Below the pieces are notes generated by a model, which was not told the origin of the DNA, ran no database searches, and saw only the letters and a list, made by a program, of their open reading frames with translations. From positions 1 through 56,025 of the forward strand of contig CAJTNT010000027.1 of the NCBI GenBank assembly GCA_910577785.1: a stretch of DNA of 56,025 nt. The letters run 5' to 3'. A program made the translations under genes and the position numbers. Within the stretch, counting starts at the first letter, position 1. Each line of letters opens with the position of its first letter. This DNA comes from an uncultured Lachnospiraceae bacterium. GTDB taxonomy: Bacteria; Bacillota; Clostridia; Lachnospirales; Lachnospiraceae. Shown piece by piece: positions 16,589-24,869 of this stretch.

Positions 16589-17821
16589 CTATGAAATTTT
16601 AATTTTCCCTTCCAGATTTTCAAACGACTTTACTTTTGCGTCCTTCGTAGCTTCCGCATAAACCTCCATCGTCGTAGCAATATCCTTATGCCCCATGATT
16701 TCCTGGATAACCTTTAAATTCGTTTCATTCTCACAATACCGGGTGCAGAAGGTATGCCGGAGGTTATGGCAGCTAAACGGGGGAAGCAGTATCGCTTCAC
16801 GTCCCTCCCCTTCAGCCAGCTCCATTTCTTCCTCATTATACGCCAGCGAAATCCTCCGGATTGTGCGGTTAATCGTCTGTGGGTTATGGGGGCTGCCAAA
16901 ACGGTTCAGGAAAATAAAATCCGTATAGCCGTCTATAGTTGCCTTACAGGTAAGCCCTGCTTCCTTCTGGTATGATTTTTCATCCAGCAACGCCTGCCTT
17001 ACTTCCGCAAGCATAGGGATGATCCTGGTCCCTGCCTGGGTCTTGGGCGTTGTCACGCCAAAATAGCATTTCCCTTCATCCCTCTGGTAATATACCATGT
17101 TATGGTTGATGTCAATATAGCCTTCCTCCATATGCACATCTTCCCAACGGAGCCCCACCACTTCTGATACACGGCAGCCTGTTCCCAGAAAAAACGTGAA
17201 CAGAGGTTTCCAATGCCTGTATTTCGGGACTTCTCCGGTATATCGGATAAATGCCTCCTGCTGTGGGATGGTAAGGGCGCGTCTTTTGGGCGTATCCATA
17301 TTATGCGCCCTCTTACATTCGCCCATCACACCATCGGACGGGTTGATTTTGATATAGAGGTCGTCAATCGCAAGGTTAAATAACTGGTGGATGACCGTAT
17401 GGATGGAATCTAAGGTATTGATTTTCATGCGTTTTGTATCCAGCAGGCCGTTATAGAAACGGCGGACATCTGATTTGCGGATGTCCCTCAGCTTTCTCCG
17501 CCCGAACTCTTCCATTACAAAATGTTCGTACATATAGACATAATTCCCCTTTGTTGTCTGCTTGAGAGAATTTTTATCCTTCTTCCACATTTCATATACA
17601 TCATTCAGAGTAATATGATCCTCGCCAATGCGGATGCCCTCACGCAAATCATGGCGGATTTTCTCTTCCTTTTTCCGCAGCTCATTCAGATCGCTGTCAT
17701 AAATAGAATGGCGCTTTCCATCAGCGGAGGTATATCGGTACATATACCTGCCGTCATTTTTGCGGTAGGATTCGCCATCCCTTAAAACTCTCCCTTTTGG
17801 GTCTTTTCTTCTTGTTGGCAT
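16589..17821 (-). CDS. int: Tn916-type tyrosine recombinase (integrase), element 2
   Basis: The 410-residue protein has a Tn916-like N-terminal arm-binding domain (DPKGRVLRDGESYRKNDGRYMYRY), core-binding domain near residues 70-160, and catalytic R217 (GCRVSE), H352-x2-R355 (HNLRH), H378 (MGH) and Y388. It is a different subgroup from integrase 1. The probable attachment site is the 3' end of lysS, because element 2 abuts that gene and a lysS-like tail lies at its other end. ATG 17821 follows AAGGAGACTGAT. Stop is TAG. Confidence 0.92.
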   Translation of the reverse strand: MPTRRKDPKGRVLRDGESYRKNDGRYMYRYTSADGKRHSIYDSDLNELRKKEEKIRHDLREGIRIGEDHITLNDVYEMWKKDKNSLKQTTKGNYVYMYEHFVMEEFGRRKLRDIRKSDVRRFYNGLLDTKRMKINTLDSIHTVIHQLFNLAIDDLYIKINPSDGVMGECKRAHNMDTPKRRALTIPQQEAFIRYTGEVPKYRHWKPLFTFFLGTGCRVSEVVGLRWEDVHMEEGYIDINHNMVYYQRDEGKCYFGVTTPKTQAGTRIIPMLAEVRQALLDEKSYQKEAGLTCKATIDGYTDFIFLNRFGSPHNPQTINRTIRRISLAYNEEEMELAEGEGREAILLPPFSCHNLRHTFCTRYCENETNLKVIQEIMGHKDIATTMEVYAEATKDAKVKSFENLEGKIKIS

Positions 17822-17919
17822 ATCAGTCTCCTTTCCTTAAAACAGGAGAAGGAAGCCTTACAATGCAATCATAACATAATTCCGGCTTCCTTTCCATTGT
17901 AATCTTAAATTTCCTGAAA

Positions 17920-18252
17920 TCAAATCACACAATGCTGTGCCAGGTATTCCTCAAATTGCTGGCGCTTAATAAGCCGCTTCCTGCCAATGAACAGGACACA
18001 ATGGCAGTCCTTCCGATTTGTTATTTCACGCAGCTTATTGATGCCAATCCCCGAATACGCTGCCGCCTCTTCCAGCGTCAGGTTTGCTTTATGCCAGATT
18101 GGCACCTCCTGCTTTTTCTCAGCTTTCGGGTTAACCTCCGAATCTTTTCTGTCTTTTGGCTTCCCTGATTCCTTTGATAATTCATCCCCGGCTTTCTGCC
18201 CTGTGTCCTTTTTTGCCCAAATGGTATCATTCCAATTCATTATATTTCCCAC
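17920..18252 (-). CDS. xis: excisionase with extended N-terminus, element 2
   Basis: The 110-residue protein has a C-terminal Tn916 Xis-like winged HTH (PIWHKANLTLEEAAAYSGIGINKLREI, RKRLIKRQQFEEYL) preceded by about 50 charged, disordered residues (KDTGQKAGDELSKESGKPKDRK). The start is GTG 18252, with AAAGGAG seven bases upstream. The next ATG is too far from that RBS. The long charged N-terminus is unusual, since Tn916 Xis has none. Confidence 0.8.
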   Translation of the reverse strand: MGNIMNWNDTIWAKKDTGQKAGDELSKESGKPKDRKDSEVNPKAEKKQEVPIWHKANLTLEEAAAYSGIGINKLREITNRKDCHCVLFIGRKRLIKRQQFEEYLAQHCVI

Positions 18253-18341
18253 TTTAAAGCTCCTTTCCTTTTTTATCCTTCAATCAAACAATATATTCAC
18301 AAAATTTACAGACAAACGCCTATCCAAAAACTTACCAAGCG

Positions 18342-18450
18342 TGACAGATGACGTATGACAGATTAATTTAGTTTCAAATAATTTGCCACAAACTGGACAA
18401 TTTTGTGATAAAATCCAAATTGAAAGTAACTGTCATCTGTCATTCGTCAT
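18342..18450. repeat. inverted TGACAGATGAC repeats flanking the end of the primase gene
   Basis: TGACAGATGAC (18342-18352, followed by GTATGACAG) is matched by its inverse GTCATCTGTCA (18432-18442, followed by TTCGTCAT). The 79-bp AT-rich interior lies between xis2 and the end of the primase/helicase gene, which overlaps the right arm. Repeated TGAC units suggest initiator or regulator binding sites, possibly the element's replication origin. Confidence 0.5.
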
Positions 18451-20002
18451 CCAAAATAAGTCGGATTCCCTTTAAAAGACGATTTTTACTCGTCCTGCCG
18501 TGAGTTACCCCATAATTCTCCACAAGAAAAACCGAAAATCTTTTAGTGCTGACTTGGCCCATCTCATTATCTGTTGTAAAATCTTTATATGCATCGTATA
18601 AATCCGCCACCGTTACCTGATACCCTGCCCCCAATTCACAACAGGCATCCACAAAACTCTGCACGCTCCTTACATCTCCTGAACAGCCAACGTTTTCCAC
18701 AAAATTTTCAGCAGGCATGTCAATACTGAACTGAAAATTATTTTGCACTAACCGACACAGTCCTTTCATGGCCTCCTGCAAAAAATATGTACGGTTTTCA
18801 TCCAAAATTCTATCCAAATCATAACACTGCTCTTCCAAAGGGATTGACTCCATCAGTTCGAAAACTTTAATACGGTTTAATAACGAAACTGTGTCCTCGT
18901 TGCTCTGGAGCCTTATTTTGTTATTACTGCAAAACAGGAACTTCGTCTGGCATTGGAAATAAAACTGCTGTTCAAATTTGCGGTTGCCCTGCAGCAAGTC
19001 ATTCCCAACCACCTTTTTAAGCAGGCTGATATCTTTGGCATTTAGTGCGCTTGCATCCATTTCTGAATCAATGCAAAGGCGCTTCCCCTGTAATTCTGCG
19101 AGATTAAAACTTCCTGACAACTCCTTGATTCCTAACGCAACACATACTTCAGAGCCCAAAATCCGGCGTATCAGGTTAGAAAGCGTAGATTTTCCGGAAT
19201 TGCTTGGCCCTACAATCATCACCAATATCTTCTTCTGGTATCCGCTAAACAGATACCCCACAATCTCCCACAGATATCTTTCCCATAAACTGTCATACCT
19301 GCAGAACCGCTGTATAAACCCCCTTGCCTCCGGGCTCGGCTTATACCATGTGCCCCACCTTAAAGGAAATGCAATTTTGGAGAATTGGTAATCTTCCTGC
19401 CTCGCTTCCCGCATAACCCCTTTTCTAACATCAAAAGCCCCATCCTCAAATAAAACAATGTCCACATTTGTCTGACAGCACTCCTGCCGCCTCATAATCT
19501 GCGGCTGTGCCTGTAGCTGGTGAACCAGCTCCTTGTAATCGGAAGAACGGAAAGCGTAGTTAATATCATATTCGCGAAATACCCTTACAAAAAACCTCCT
19601 GGCAAACGAATACGAAAACAACCGGAAATGATCCTGCTCATAAACATAAAGCGCCATATTTTCAATATAAATATAGGTAAACGTTTCACACAGCCAATCT
19701 GCCAATCCCCTTAAGATCTGGGGATTGACATGCTCTTTGGAATAGTTGTCTAGCGCCTGTTTTAAGGATTGGCATGTTTTTTTGCCGACTATTTGCTTCT
19801 TACGCCCAACGATGAAATCCATCTTATTTTCGTGCCTGTGCGCCTTGTGGCAGCTTTCTTCGTCCAGCAAAAGCCCGTCAAATAATGGCTTCCTTTTCCG
19901 ATGGATGAAGTTTCCGGGGAGCAGCCCACCTTTATCTGCTCCCTCTTTGACTTTCTGATAAGTTTCATCGTTGCCTGTAAAAATTTCATTTGAAAATCTC
20001 AC
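18440..20002 (-). CDS. P4-type primase/SF3 helicase, element 2
   Basis: The 520-residue protein has a C-terminal superfamily-3 helicase domain: Walker A GPSNSGKST (near residue 270), Walker B-like LCIDSEMD, and sensor FLFCSNNKIRL. A D5_N-like region precedes it (WYKPSPEARGFIQRF). The last 90 residues resemble a winged-helix tail (VQSFVDACCELG…TKRFSVFLVENYGV). This is the phage/plasmid P4-family primase layout, giving self-replication or post-excision replication. Start is GTG 20002 with a GGGGGG RBS, 11 bases after the preceding gene. Element 1 has a DUF927 ATPase in this slot. Confidence 0.85.
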   Translation of the reverse strand: MRFSNEIFTGNDETYQKVKEGADKGGLLPGNFIHRKRKPLFDGLLLDEESCHKAHRHENKMDFIVGRKKQIVGKKTCQSLKQALDNYSKEHVNPQILRGLADWLCETFTYIYIENMALYVYEQDHFRLFSYSFARRFFVRVFREYDINYAFRSSDYKELVHQLQAQPQIMRRQECCQTNVDIVLFEDGAFDVRKGVMREARQEDYQFSKIAFPLRWGTWYKPSPEARGFIQRFCRYDSLWERYLWEIVGYLFSGYQKKILVMIVGPSNSGKSTLSNLIRRILGSEVCVALGIKELSGSFNLAELQGKRLCIDSEMDASALNAKDISLLKKVVGNDLLQGNRKFEQQFYFQCQTKFLFCSNNKIRLQSNEDTVSLLNRIKVFELMESIPLEEQCYDLDRILDENRTYFLQEAMKGLCRLVQNNFQFSIDMPAENFVENVGCSGDVRSVQSFVDACCELGAGYQVTVADLYDAYKDFTTDNEMGQVSTKRFSVFLVENYGVTHGRTSKNRLLKGIRLILDDE

Positions 20003-20013
20003 AGTACCCCCCT

Positions 20014-20475
20014 TTAGACCATATCCTTCAGTAGCCAGAACAACTTTAATCCCGCATCCTCTTCCTGGTCTTCCGGGAAATATTTTTGGAAAATTCCCTG
20101 CCCCAGCCGCTTGGGAAAGTTAACAATCAGCAGGCTGTCCCGAATTTCTTGGCCAGATGTTTTTCCGTCCATCACAAACAGAAGTGCAAACTCCTGTTCA
20201 TTGAACAAAATTTCTTCTCCATCCTCCCAAGTAATCTGTAGTTGTTTTTTTCCTTCCTCCTTTTTAATCGCAAGATCAGCAATTTTACCAAGAGAATTTT
20301 CCCCATAACGCCGGTCTAACTCCTCGCTACCAATGCTACTCGCGTACAGGAGCTTTTTCTCCTCTGGCAATTCTGCGACTAAAACGCATTCAACAGAATC
20401 CCTTTCTTTCGTTTCCTTACACCATAACTTCCTTTCTTTTGTATTGAATGATAAAACTAATTTCTTCTTTGCCAT
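20014..20475 (-). CDS. hypothetical protein upstream of the primase gene
   Basis: The 153-residue acidic/basic protein starts at ATG 20475 behind AAAGGAGG. No family recognised. It shows a beta-rich N-terminus (KLVLSFNTKERKLWCKET), LTWEDGEEI-like beta segments and a C-terminal helix (FWLLKDMV). It is cotranscribed with the primase gene and may be a replication accessory or initiator factor, by position only. Confidence 0.6.
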   Translation of the reverse strand: MAKKKLVLSFNTKERKLWCKETKERDSVECVLVAELPEEKKLLYASSIGSEELDRRYGENSLGKIADLAIKKEEGKKQLQITWEDGEEILFNEQEFALLFVMDGKTSGQEIRDSLLIVNFPKRLGQGIFQKYFPEDQEEDAGLKLFWLLKDMV

Positions 20476-20525
20476 TTTTCAGTACCTCCTTTTTTTCTTC
20501 ATTATAACCCATAAAATTTGCAAAT

Positions 20526-20554
20526 AAAAAGGACGTTGGTTTCATCCAACGTCC
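20526..20554 (-). terminator. rho-independent terminator
   Basis: On the minus strand GGACGTTGG and CCAACGTCC flank a six-base loop and are followed by TTTTTATTT. It ends the 406-residue cargo gene upstream and isolates it from the replication genes. Confidence 0.85.
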
Positions 20555-20568
20555 CTTGACATTCTTCT

Positions 20569-21789
20569 TCATTTATACAAATCCTCACAATGCCTTACTA
20601 TATATTCCCATGATTCTTCCTCGCCCTCAATCCCAAACCACTCTATCCAATAGGTAAAAAAGTCTCTCTTTTTCCCAAGGGAAATCTCATTTTTTACAAC
20701 AGCATCATATAATCTTGTATGCCAAGCATATGTATATTGGGGTAGGTTCCCCTCCTTTATCAGTTTTGCAGCAGCTTCTTCCCTTAATCTTTCTGCTTCT
20801 TCCCAAAACCCACATGTAAGCTTATCAGCGACTTTTCCTCCCAGGCCTTCTATGCAAAAATATGCGCCCGCAGCTTCTTTCAATGCCAGGCCCTGATAGC
20901 ATAGCTGGTTCAAAGATTTATATTTTACATAGAAAATATAGTCAAACCAACCTGTTAATATATTAAAACAGTATACTACATAACCTTTATGTGCATTTTT
21001 TCCATAGCGCTCCATCAACACCCTCATAATTTCAAAATTCCCTGATTCTATCCTCTGTCCCAATGCCCGATCAGAGCCCTTGCCCTTTTTGTGGGGCTTA
21101 TCCCCATTCAGGGACTTATAGACAGTGCGGACTGCCTTAGAAATATCGTCCCTTAATTCTAAAATTTCTTCTTCCCCATTTATAATAGGAGGCAAAGATT
21201 CCTGTAGTTCATCAATCTCCTCAGCAAATAATTTCTCTTCCTTGTTTTTCTGCAGCCTGTTCAAAATTCTTGACATATCTTTTCGAAAAGCCTCTATAAT
21301 GGTTTTTCCCTCATAATCGCCATTTTTCCCAATCAGCAATCCAAGAGAAAAGACAAAATCATATGTCTTAAAAACGTCTAATGTAAGCCCCTGTATTTTC
21401 TTTTCATCTATATCCGGCAAAACGTAAAGAAAAAACGGCAGCAGACTTTCCCACACTTCTTCCTTTATGCCGCCCCTTGCCAAATCTATATTCCTATTTA
21501 CCTTTTCGAAATCCATATCTTCAAATAGATTATGCTTCCATTTCGAAAAATCGTCCTCATCGACCATATCAAAATAATTCTTTCCCGTTCCATGGCTATT
21601 TTTATTTTCAACAAACTGCAAAACTTTAGAAAGATCTGCAAAAATGCATACATCTTCCCAAAAAGCATCCAGCATATTATCTAACAATTTAGGCTTATTT
21701 TCACACATATCGGGCAATAGGGGGTTATTGATAGCCTTTTCAAAAAAATTCCGTATGTGTTCCATATCCCGACTTTTATTATCTGGCAT
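20569..21789 (-). CDS. 406-residue hypothetical cargo protein
   Basis: A single gene with its own RBS (GGGAGGAAGCA before ATG 21789) and its own terminator. The product is largely alpha-helical, acidic, with repeated aromatic-acid segments and no signal peptide or clear catalytic motif. A Lys/Glu-rich helical segment (KNKEEKLFAEEIDELQESL) divides two globular halves. It is placed beside an XRE regulator in the variable region of element 2, as defence or addiction genes often are. No family recognised. Any function is guesswork. Confidence 0.65.
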   Translation of the reverse strand: MPDNKSRDMEHIRNFFEKAINNPLLPDMCENKPKLLDNMLDAFWEDVCIFADLSKVLQFVENKNSHGTGKNYFDMVDEDDFSKWKHNLFEDMDFEKVNRNIDLARGGIKEEVWESLLPFFLYVLPDIDEKKIQGLTLDVFKTYDFVFSLGLLIGKNGDYEGKTIIEAFRKDMSRILNRLQKNKEEKLFAEEIDELQESLPPIINGEEEILELRDDISKAVRTVYKSLNGDKPHKKGKGSDRALGQRIESGNFEIMRVLMERYGKNAHKGYVVYCFNILTGWFDYIFYVKYKSLNQLCYQGLALKEAAGAYFCIEGLGGKVADKLTCGFWEEAERLREEAAAKLIKEGNLPQYTYAWHTRLYDAVVKNEISLGKKRDFFTYWIEWFGIEGEEESWEYIVRHCEDLYK

Positions 21790-21878
21790 TGCTTCCTCCC
21801 TTGACTTCCAGCCTCACTCCATTACTTTCAAAATAACTGCACGATACAAAGCATGGAGGATACAGCCCACAATATCTA

Positions 21879-22250
21879 TCACTTTGATAAGTGAAATGAC
21901 TTAATCATAAGGTTTATCGCTTCTTTTACTAACGCCTGCTCCTGCGGAGAAAGCTGCTGCAGCCGTGAATAAACAGAAAGGGCGTCTTCCGTACTGCAGC
22001 CTTCATAACCCAGCAAAATGAAGTCTGTAGAAACTGCCAGGACTGTACATAGCTTGATGATTGTGGAAACTGACATTCCAGTAATGCCACGCTCTGCATC
22101 AGACAAAAATTGCGTGGAAACGTCAATCCGTTCCGCCAGCTGCTCTTGTGTATAACCAGAAGCATCCCTGGCCTGCCGGCACCGTTCCCCAATCTGTATA
22201 TTCAATTCTTTTGGCTTGCGCTTAATCTTTGTTTTCCCTATATTATCCAT
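21879..22250 (-). CDS. XRE-family HTH regulator
   Basis: The 123-residue protein carries a Cro/CI HTH (IGERCRQARDASGYTQEQLAERIDVSTQFLSDAERGITGMSVSTIIKLCTVL, about residues 20-72) and a helical C-terminal tail. ATG 22250 follows GAAGGTGG. It lies beside the 406-residue cargo gene on the same strand and faces the divergent cargo operon, so it may control either. Confidence 0.85.
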   Translation of the reverse strand: MDNIGKTKIKRKPKELNIQIGERCRQARDASGYTQEQLAERIDVSTQFLSDAERGITGMSVSTIIKLCTVLAVSTDFILLGYEGCSTEDALSVYSRLQQLSPQEQALVKEAINLMIKSFHLSK

Positions 22251-22349
22251 AGAAATACCACCTTCACAATTATTCTAAATAATGGTTGCGCACCCATCCA
22301 ACATGTGTTATCATTATTTCTATAAAGTGTATTACACTTATAAAAATAC

Positions 22350-22650
22350 CAGGAAAAAAACACGGTTTGTGCAAATTGTGGAGAAGATATTTCTTCCTAA
22401 ATTCGTTTCTGCCCAATATACGGAATTAAAGTAGATATAGAAGAAAAATATAAAAATATTTTAAATATAAGCCCGGAAAATAAAGAAGCTATAACTGGCA
22501 CATAAGAATAGACCGTGAAAAAATTTGTTTTTGACCATATAGAATATATTTTGTTCTGGATATTGTCTGGGAAACGCTAAGATCGGCAGCAAGAACCAAG
22601 GTTACAGCTATGCTTACACAGGAAGGAGGAAGAAAAGATTAACAGGAAGA
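22350..22650 (+). pseudogene. decayed gene remnant(s) with a zinc-ribbon start
   Basis: One frame reads VCANCGEDISS, then TAA, then IRFCPIYGIKVDIEEKYKNIL…. This is a zinc ribbon of the usual CxxCG…CPxCG type whose second knuckle is CPIYG instead of CPICG, with a stop in between. The codon before V is ACG where ATG is expected. About 50 bases further, another frame reads VLDIVWETLRSAARTKVTAM. Together they look like the remains of one or more genes upstream of the intact operon. The interval 22251-22766 otherwise holds no intact gene. Confidence 0.4.
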
Positions 22651-22766
22651 AATAGTGAATTGTTGAAGTGCAAAACGCTACGTCAATTCATATCCTGTCC
22701 CGTTACATAGCATACGCTGTTCCGTTAAACAATCTAAAATATAGCGATATATCAGGAGGAAAAGTT

Positions 22767-23231
22767 ATGGGTAAATCTAAAGTACGTATGCCAGAAGAAT
22801 TAAAAGCAAAATGCCATGCTGCCATACATTCAGCATCTGTGGCAGCCGGAGCAGCTGGTGCAGCCCCTATACCGATGGCTGATGCAGTGCCTATTGGAGC
22901 CGCACAAATTACCATGGTTGTTGCATTGGGGAAAATCTTTGGTCTGTCTTTATCCAGGGCAGCAGCAAAGTCTATTGTAGGTGTTGGTATAACACATCAA
23001 GCAGGACGAACAATTTTTACAAATGTTTTAAAAGCTATTCCAGGAGCAAATGCTACAATTGGCAGTGTCGTAGGTGCAAGTACAGCCGTTGCAATGACTG
23101 AAACATTGGGTTGGCTTGTGGCAGATGATTTTTTTCGGATGGCTAACGGGCAAGAACCCGAAGATATCGTAGATGCGGCGGCAGATTTAAAAAACAGCGG
23201 ACTGTTTGATGGATTAAGAATGCCGAAATAA
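22767..23231 (+). CDS. DUF697-like membrane-associated protein, first gene of cargo operon
   Basis: The 154-residue protein is rich in Ala/Gly and hydrophobic: IPMADAVPIGAAQITMVVALGKIFGLSLSR and GANATIGSVVGASTAVAMTETLGWLVADDFF. This resembles the DUF697 (YcjF-like) domain often attached to dynamin/Era-like GTPases, here standing alone. Two amphipathic or membrane-inserted helices are likely. Start ATG 22767 follows AGGAGGAAAAGTT. It heads a five-gene plus-strand operon. Stand-alone DUF697 proteins have been noticed near stress and defence genes, and the role here is unknown. Confidence 0.65.
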   Translation: MGKSKVRMPEELKAKCHAAIHSASVAAGAAGAAPIPMADAVPIGAAQITMVVALGKIFGLSLSRAAAKSIVGVGITHQAGRTIFTNVLKAIPGANATIGSVVGASTAVAMTETLGWLVADDFFRMANGQEPEDIVDAAADLKNSGLFDGLRMPK

Positions 23232-23247
23232 AAGGGAGGATAATGGC

Positions 23248-23439
23248 GTGGGATATAGCACAAAACATCTTGACGAAAATGGATATGCCGCTTGTGTCGA
23301 TTGCAGAAGAAAATTTTTTATAAAAAACCTAGCAGAATGTGTTTTTTGTGAACGATGGGTATGTAAAAGTTGCGCTACATATAGGCGCCAAGGCACACCG
23401 TTTGGTTATGTGTGTAAGCGATGTAAAAGCAAAATGTAG
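23248..23439 (+). CDS. small cysteine-rich zinc-finger protein
   Basis: The 63-residue protein starts at GTG 23248 (GGGAGG 8 bases upstream). It has CVDC, CVFCERWVCKSC and CKRC pairs, enough ligands for two zinc ions in a FYVE/B-box-like cross-brace. It is the second gene of the operon, 16 bases after the DUF697-like gene. Such fingers bind nucleic acid, lipid or protein. A role in recognition within the operon's complex is possible. Confidence 0.6.
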   Translation: MGYSTKHLDENGYAACVDCRRKFFIKNLAECVFCERWVCKSCATYRRQGTPFGYVCKRCKSKM

Positions 23440-23477
23440 GTATAGGAATTATAAAGCCAATGAAGAAAGGAGTTGTT

Positions 23478-23669
23478 ATGGGGATTTATAAACCGGGACG
23501 CCCAAAAAAATACAACCCAGCTACAGGGGAAGGGCAAAAACCGCCAGCTAAGCCAGGCGAATACCGAATTAGGGACGAGGATGGAAATATCCTTTACGTT
23601 GGGGAAGCATGTAACTTGGAACGCCGGATGAAACAACATATAAAATCAGGGAAAATTAAGCTTGATTAA
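23478..23669 (+). CDS. mini GIY-YIG-like nuclease-domain protein
   Basis: The 63-residue protein has a proline/lysine-rich N-terminus (KPGRPKKYNPATGEG) and the start of a GIY-YIG fold: YRIRDEDGNILYVGEACNLERRMKQHI, where Y-R-I and Y-V-G replace GIY and YIG and R follows on the helix. The usual distal catalytic Glu region is missing because it ends soon after (KSGKIKLD). It may be a DNA-binding or regulatory derivative, or need a partner. ATG 23478 follows AAAGGAG. Confidence 0.6.
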   Translation: MGIYKPGRPKKYNPATGEGQKPPAKPGEYRIRDEDGNILYVGEACNLERRMKQHIKSGKIKLD

Positions 23670-23682
23670 GGAGAGGGCTGAT

Positions 23683-23826
23683 ATGGCATATACATTTGAA
23701 TACAAAGTGGCTGACGGACGCTCAACAAGCCGTACACGTCGCGAACATGAAAGAAAGAAGATCAAACAGCACAATCCTGTATTAAACAAATCGAAAGGCG
23801 GGGAAGGAAGGCTTGCGAAAAAATAA
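23683..23826 (+). CDS. 47-residue basic protein
   Basis: ATG 23683 follows GGAGAGGGCTGAT. The product is very rich in Arg/Lys (STSRTRREHERKKIKQHN), with a Gly-Lys tail. No family recognised. It likely binds nucleic acid or partners the acidic neighbours. It was missed by simple length cut-offs but has a good RBS and fits tightly between neighbours. Confidence 0.55.
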   Translation: MAYTFEYKVADGRSTSRTRREHERKKIKQHNPVLNKSKGGEGRLAKK

Positions 23827-23915
23827 CATCAATGGCTTAATGAAAAAAGCCATGAGAAATTACACAATCATTATCATCAAAAAAAGAATTGCATAATTCT
23901 AAAGGAGATGGTCAT

Positions 23916-24308
23916 ATGTTTGATAAAATTATTTGTGAAGTGATGCTAAAAGAATTAAGCACAGGAGAGTTGGAACTGCTTGACAAGGAAATTGCATTAC
24001 CGAATATCCCATTTCCAGTATGTCCGGAATTTTTTGTCTGGGATACAGTCTGTGAAATTAATGGATGGAAACTGCAACAAAATATGATGACCCGTCATGC
24101 ACGTATTGTAGATAACAAAAATATACGGAAAGCATGGGGCACAATAAATGGTATGATTCGCGCGATGGACAGGATGGCAGAATCCTTACAGAAAAGTGAG
24201 CATATAGCAATAGAAAAGTTAAAGAAACTGAAAGAATTGTGGGATTGTGGCATTATAACACAATCGGAGTATGAAACGAAAAAAAGAAATTTACTTCAAA
24301 AAATATAA
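23916..24308 (+). CDS. SHOCT-domain protein, last gene of cargo operon
   Basis: The 130-residue protein starts at ATG 23916 (AAAGGAG). The C-terminal 30 residues (LKKLKELWDCGIITQSEYETKKRNLL) form a SHOCT domain, a short oligomerisation motif found at the C-terminus of many bacterial proteins of unknown function. The N-terminal part (FDKIICEVMLKELSTGEL…) is unrecognised. It closes the operon that is followed by a strong terminator. Confidence 0.65.
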   Translation: MFDKIICEVMLKELSTGELELLDKEIALPNIPFPVCPEFFVWDTVCEINGWKLQQNMMTRHARIVDNKNIRKAWGTINGMIRAMDRMAESLQKSEHIAIEKLKKLKELWDCGIITQSEYETKKRNLLQKI

Positions 24309-24408
24309 GGATATTTGATTTCGTCCATAAGCTTATTTTCCTTATAATGTGATTTTATTTAGACAATTAAAATGTTTATTGGCAATGCCATTGCTTGACC
24401 TCTTATAA

Positions 24409-24459
24409 AGCCCAAAGGATATCTTGGAATAATCATCTAAGTTATCCTTTGGGCTTTTT
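24409..24459 (+). terminator. terminator of the cargo operon
   Basis: AGCCCAAAGGATA and TATCCTTTGGGCT form a 13-bp perfect stem followed by TTTT on the plus strand. It also separates the operon from the convergent minus-strand genes. Confidence 0.85.
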
Positions 24460-24539
24460 CTACCAGCCTCCATATGCCTTGGCATATAGGAAGGCAATGC
24501 GGAACCCTGAATTTGTGATAGGTTATCTTATGGCTTTCT

Positions 24540-24857
24540 TCACTTATCTGCCAGCGCCCCAAGTACCTCCGCCATTTCCTCCCATGTGTCGCATTTCAGA
24601 TACTCCCGCTCCAGGTATAAATCCCAAAGGGTTTCCATCAAATCCTGCTCTTTCAGGCAGGCATCTATAATTGTCATCTCCATATGCTCCACATACTGGA
24701 AATATTCATAAAAACGTTCATAAAACCGGATTTTGCTGCAGGCTTCATAAATCTCAGCGGAAGAAGAGGCAAGCATCTTATACCGGAATAACTCACGCTC
24801 CTTTTCCACCTTATTCCTGAGGTTTTTTTCCTTTTCACCGAATACTCCACGCTTCAT
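24540..24857 (-). CDS. DUF3848-like hypothetical protein
   Basis: The 105-residue helical protein starts at ATG 24857 (AGGAGG 8 bases upstream). EIYEACSKIRFYERFYEYF and WDLYLEREYLK recall the DUF3848 family of clostridial mobile elements, where a helical repeat of this kind is common. The match is not certain. It overlaps the tail of the DUF5688 transcription unit, with ORFs 12 bases apart. Confidence 0.5.
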   Translation of the reverse strand: MKRGVFGEKEKNLRNKVEKERELFRYKMLASSSAEIYEACSKIRFYERFYEYFQYVEHMEMTIIDACLKEQDLMETLWDLYLEREYLKCDTWEEMAEVLGALADK

Positions 24858-24869
24858 TACCATCACCTC

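Noticed and set aside
18342..18450. CRISPR-like array
   Set aside because: Only an inverted pair with unequal, non-repeated interior. No regular repeat-spacer structure anywhere in the window.
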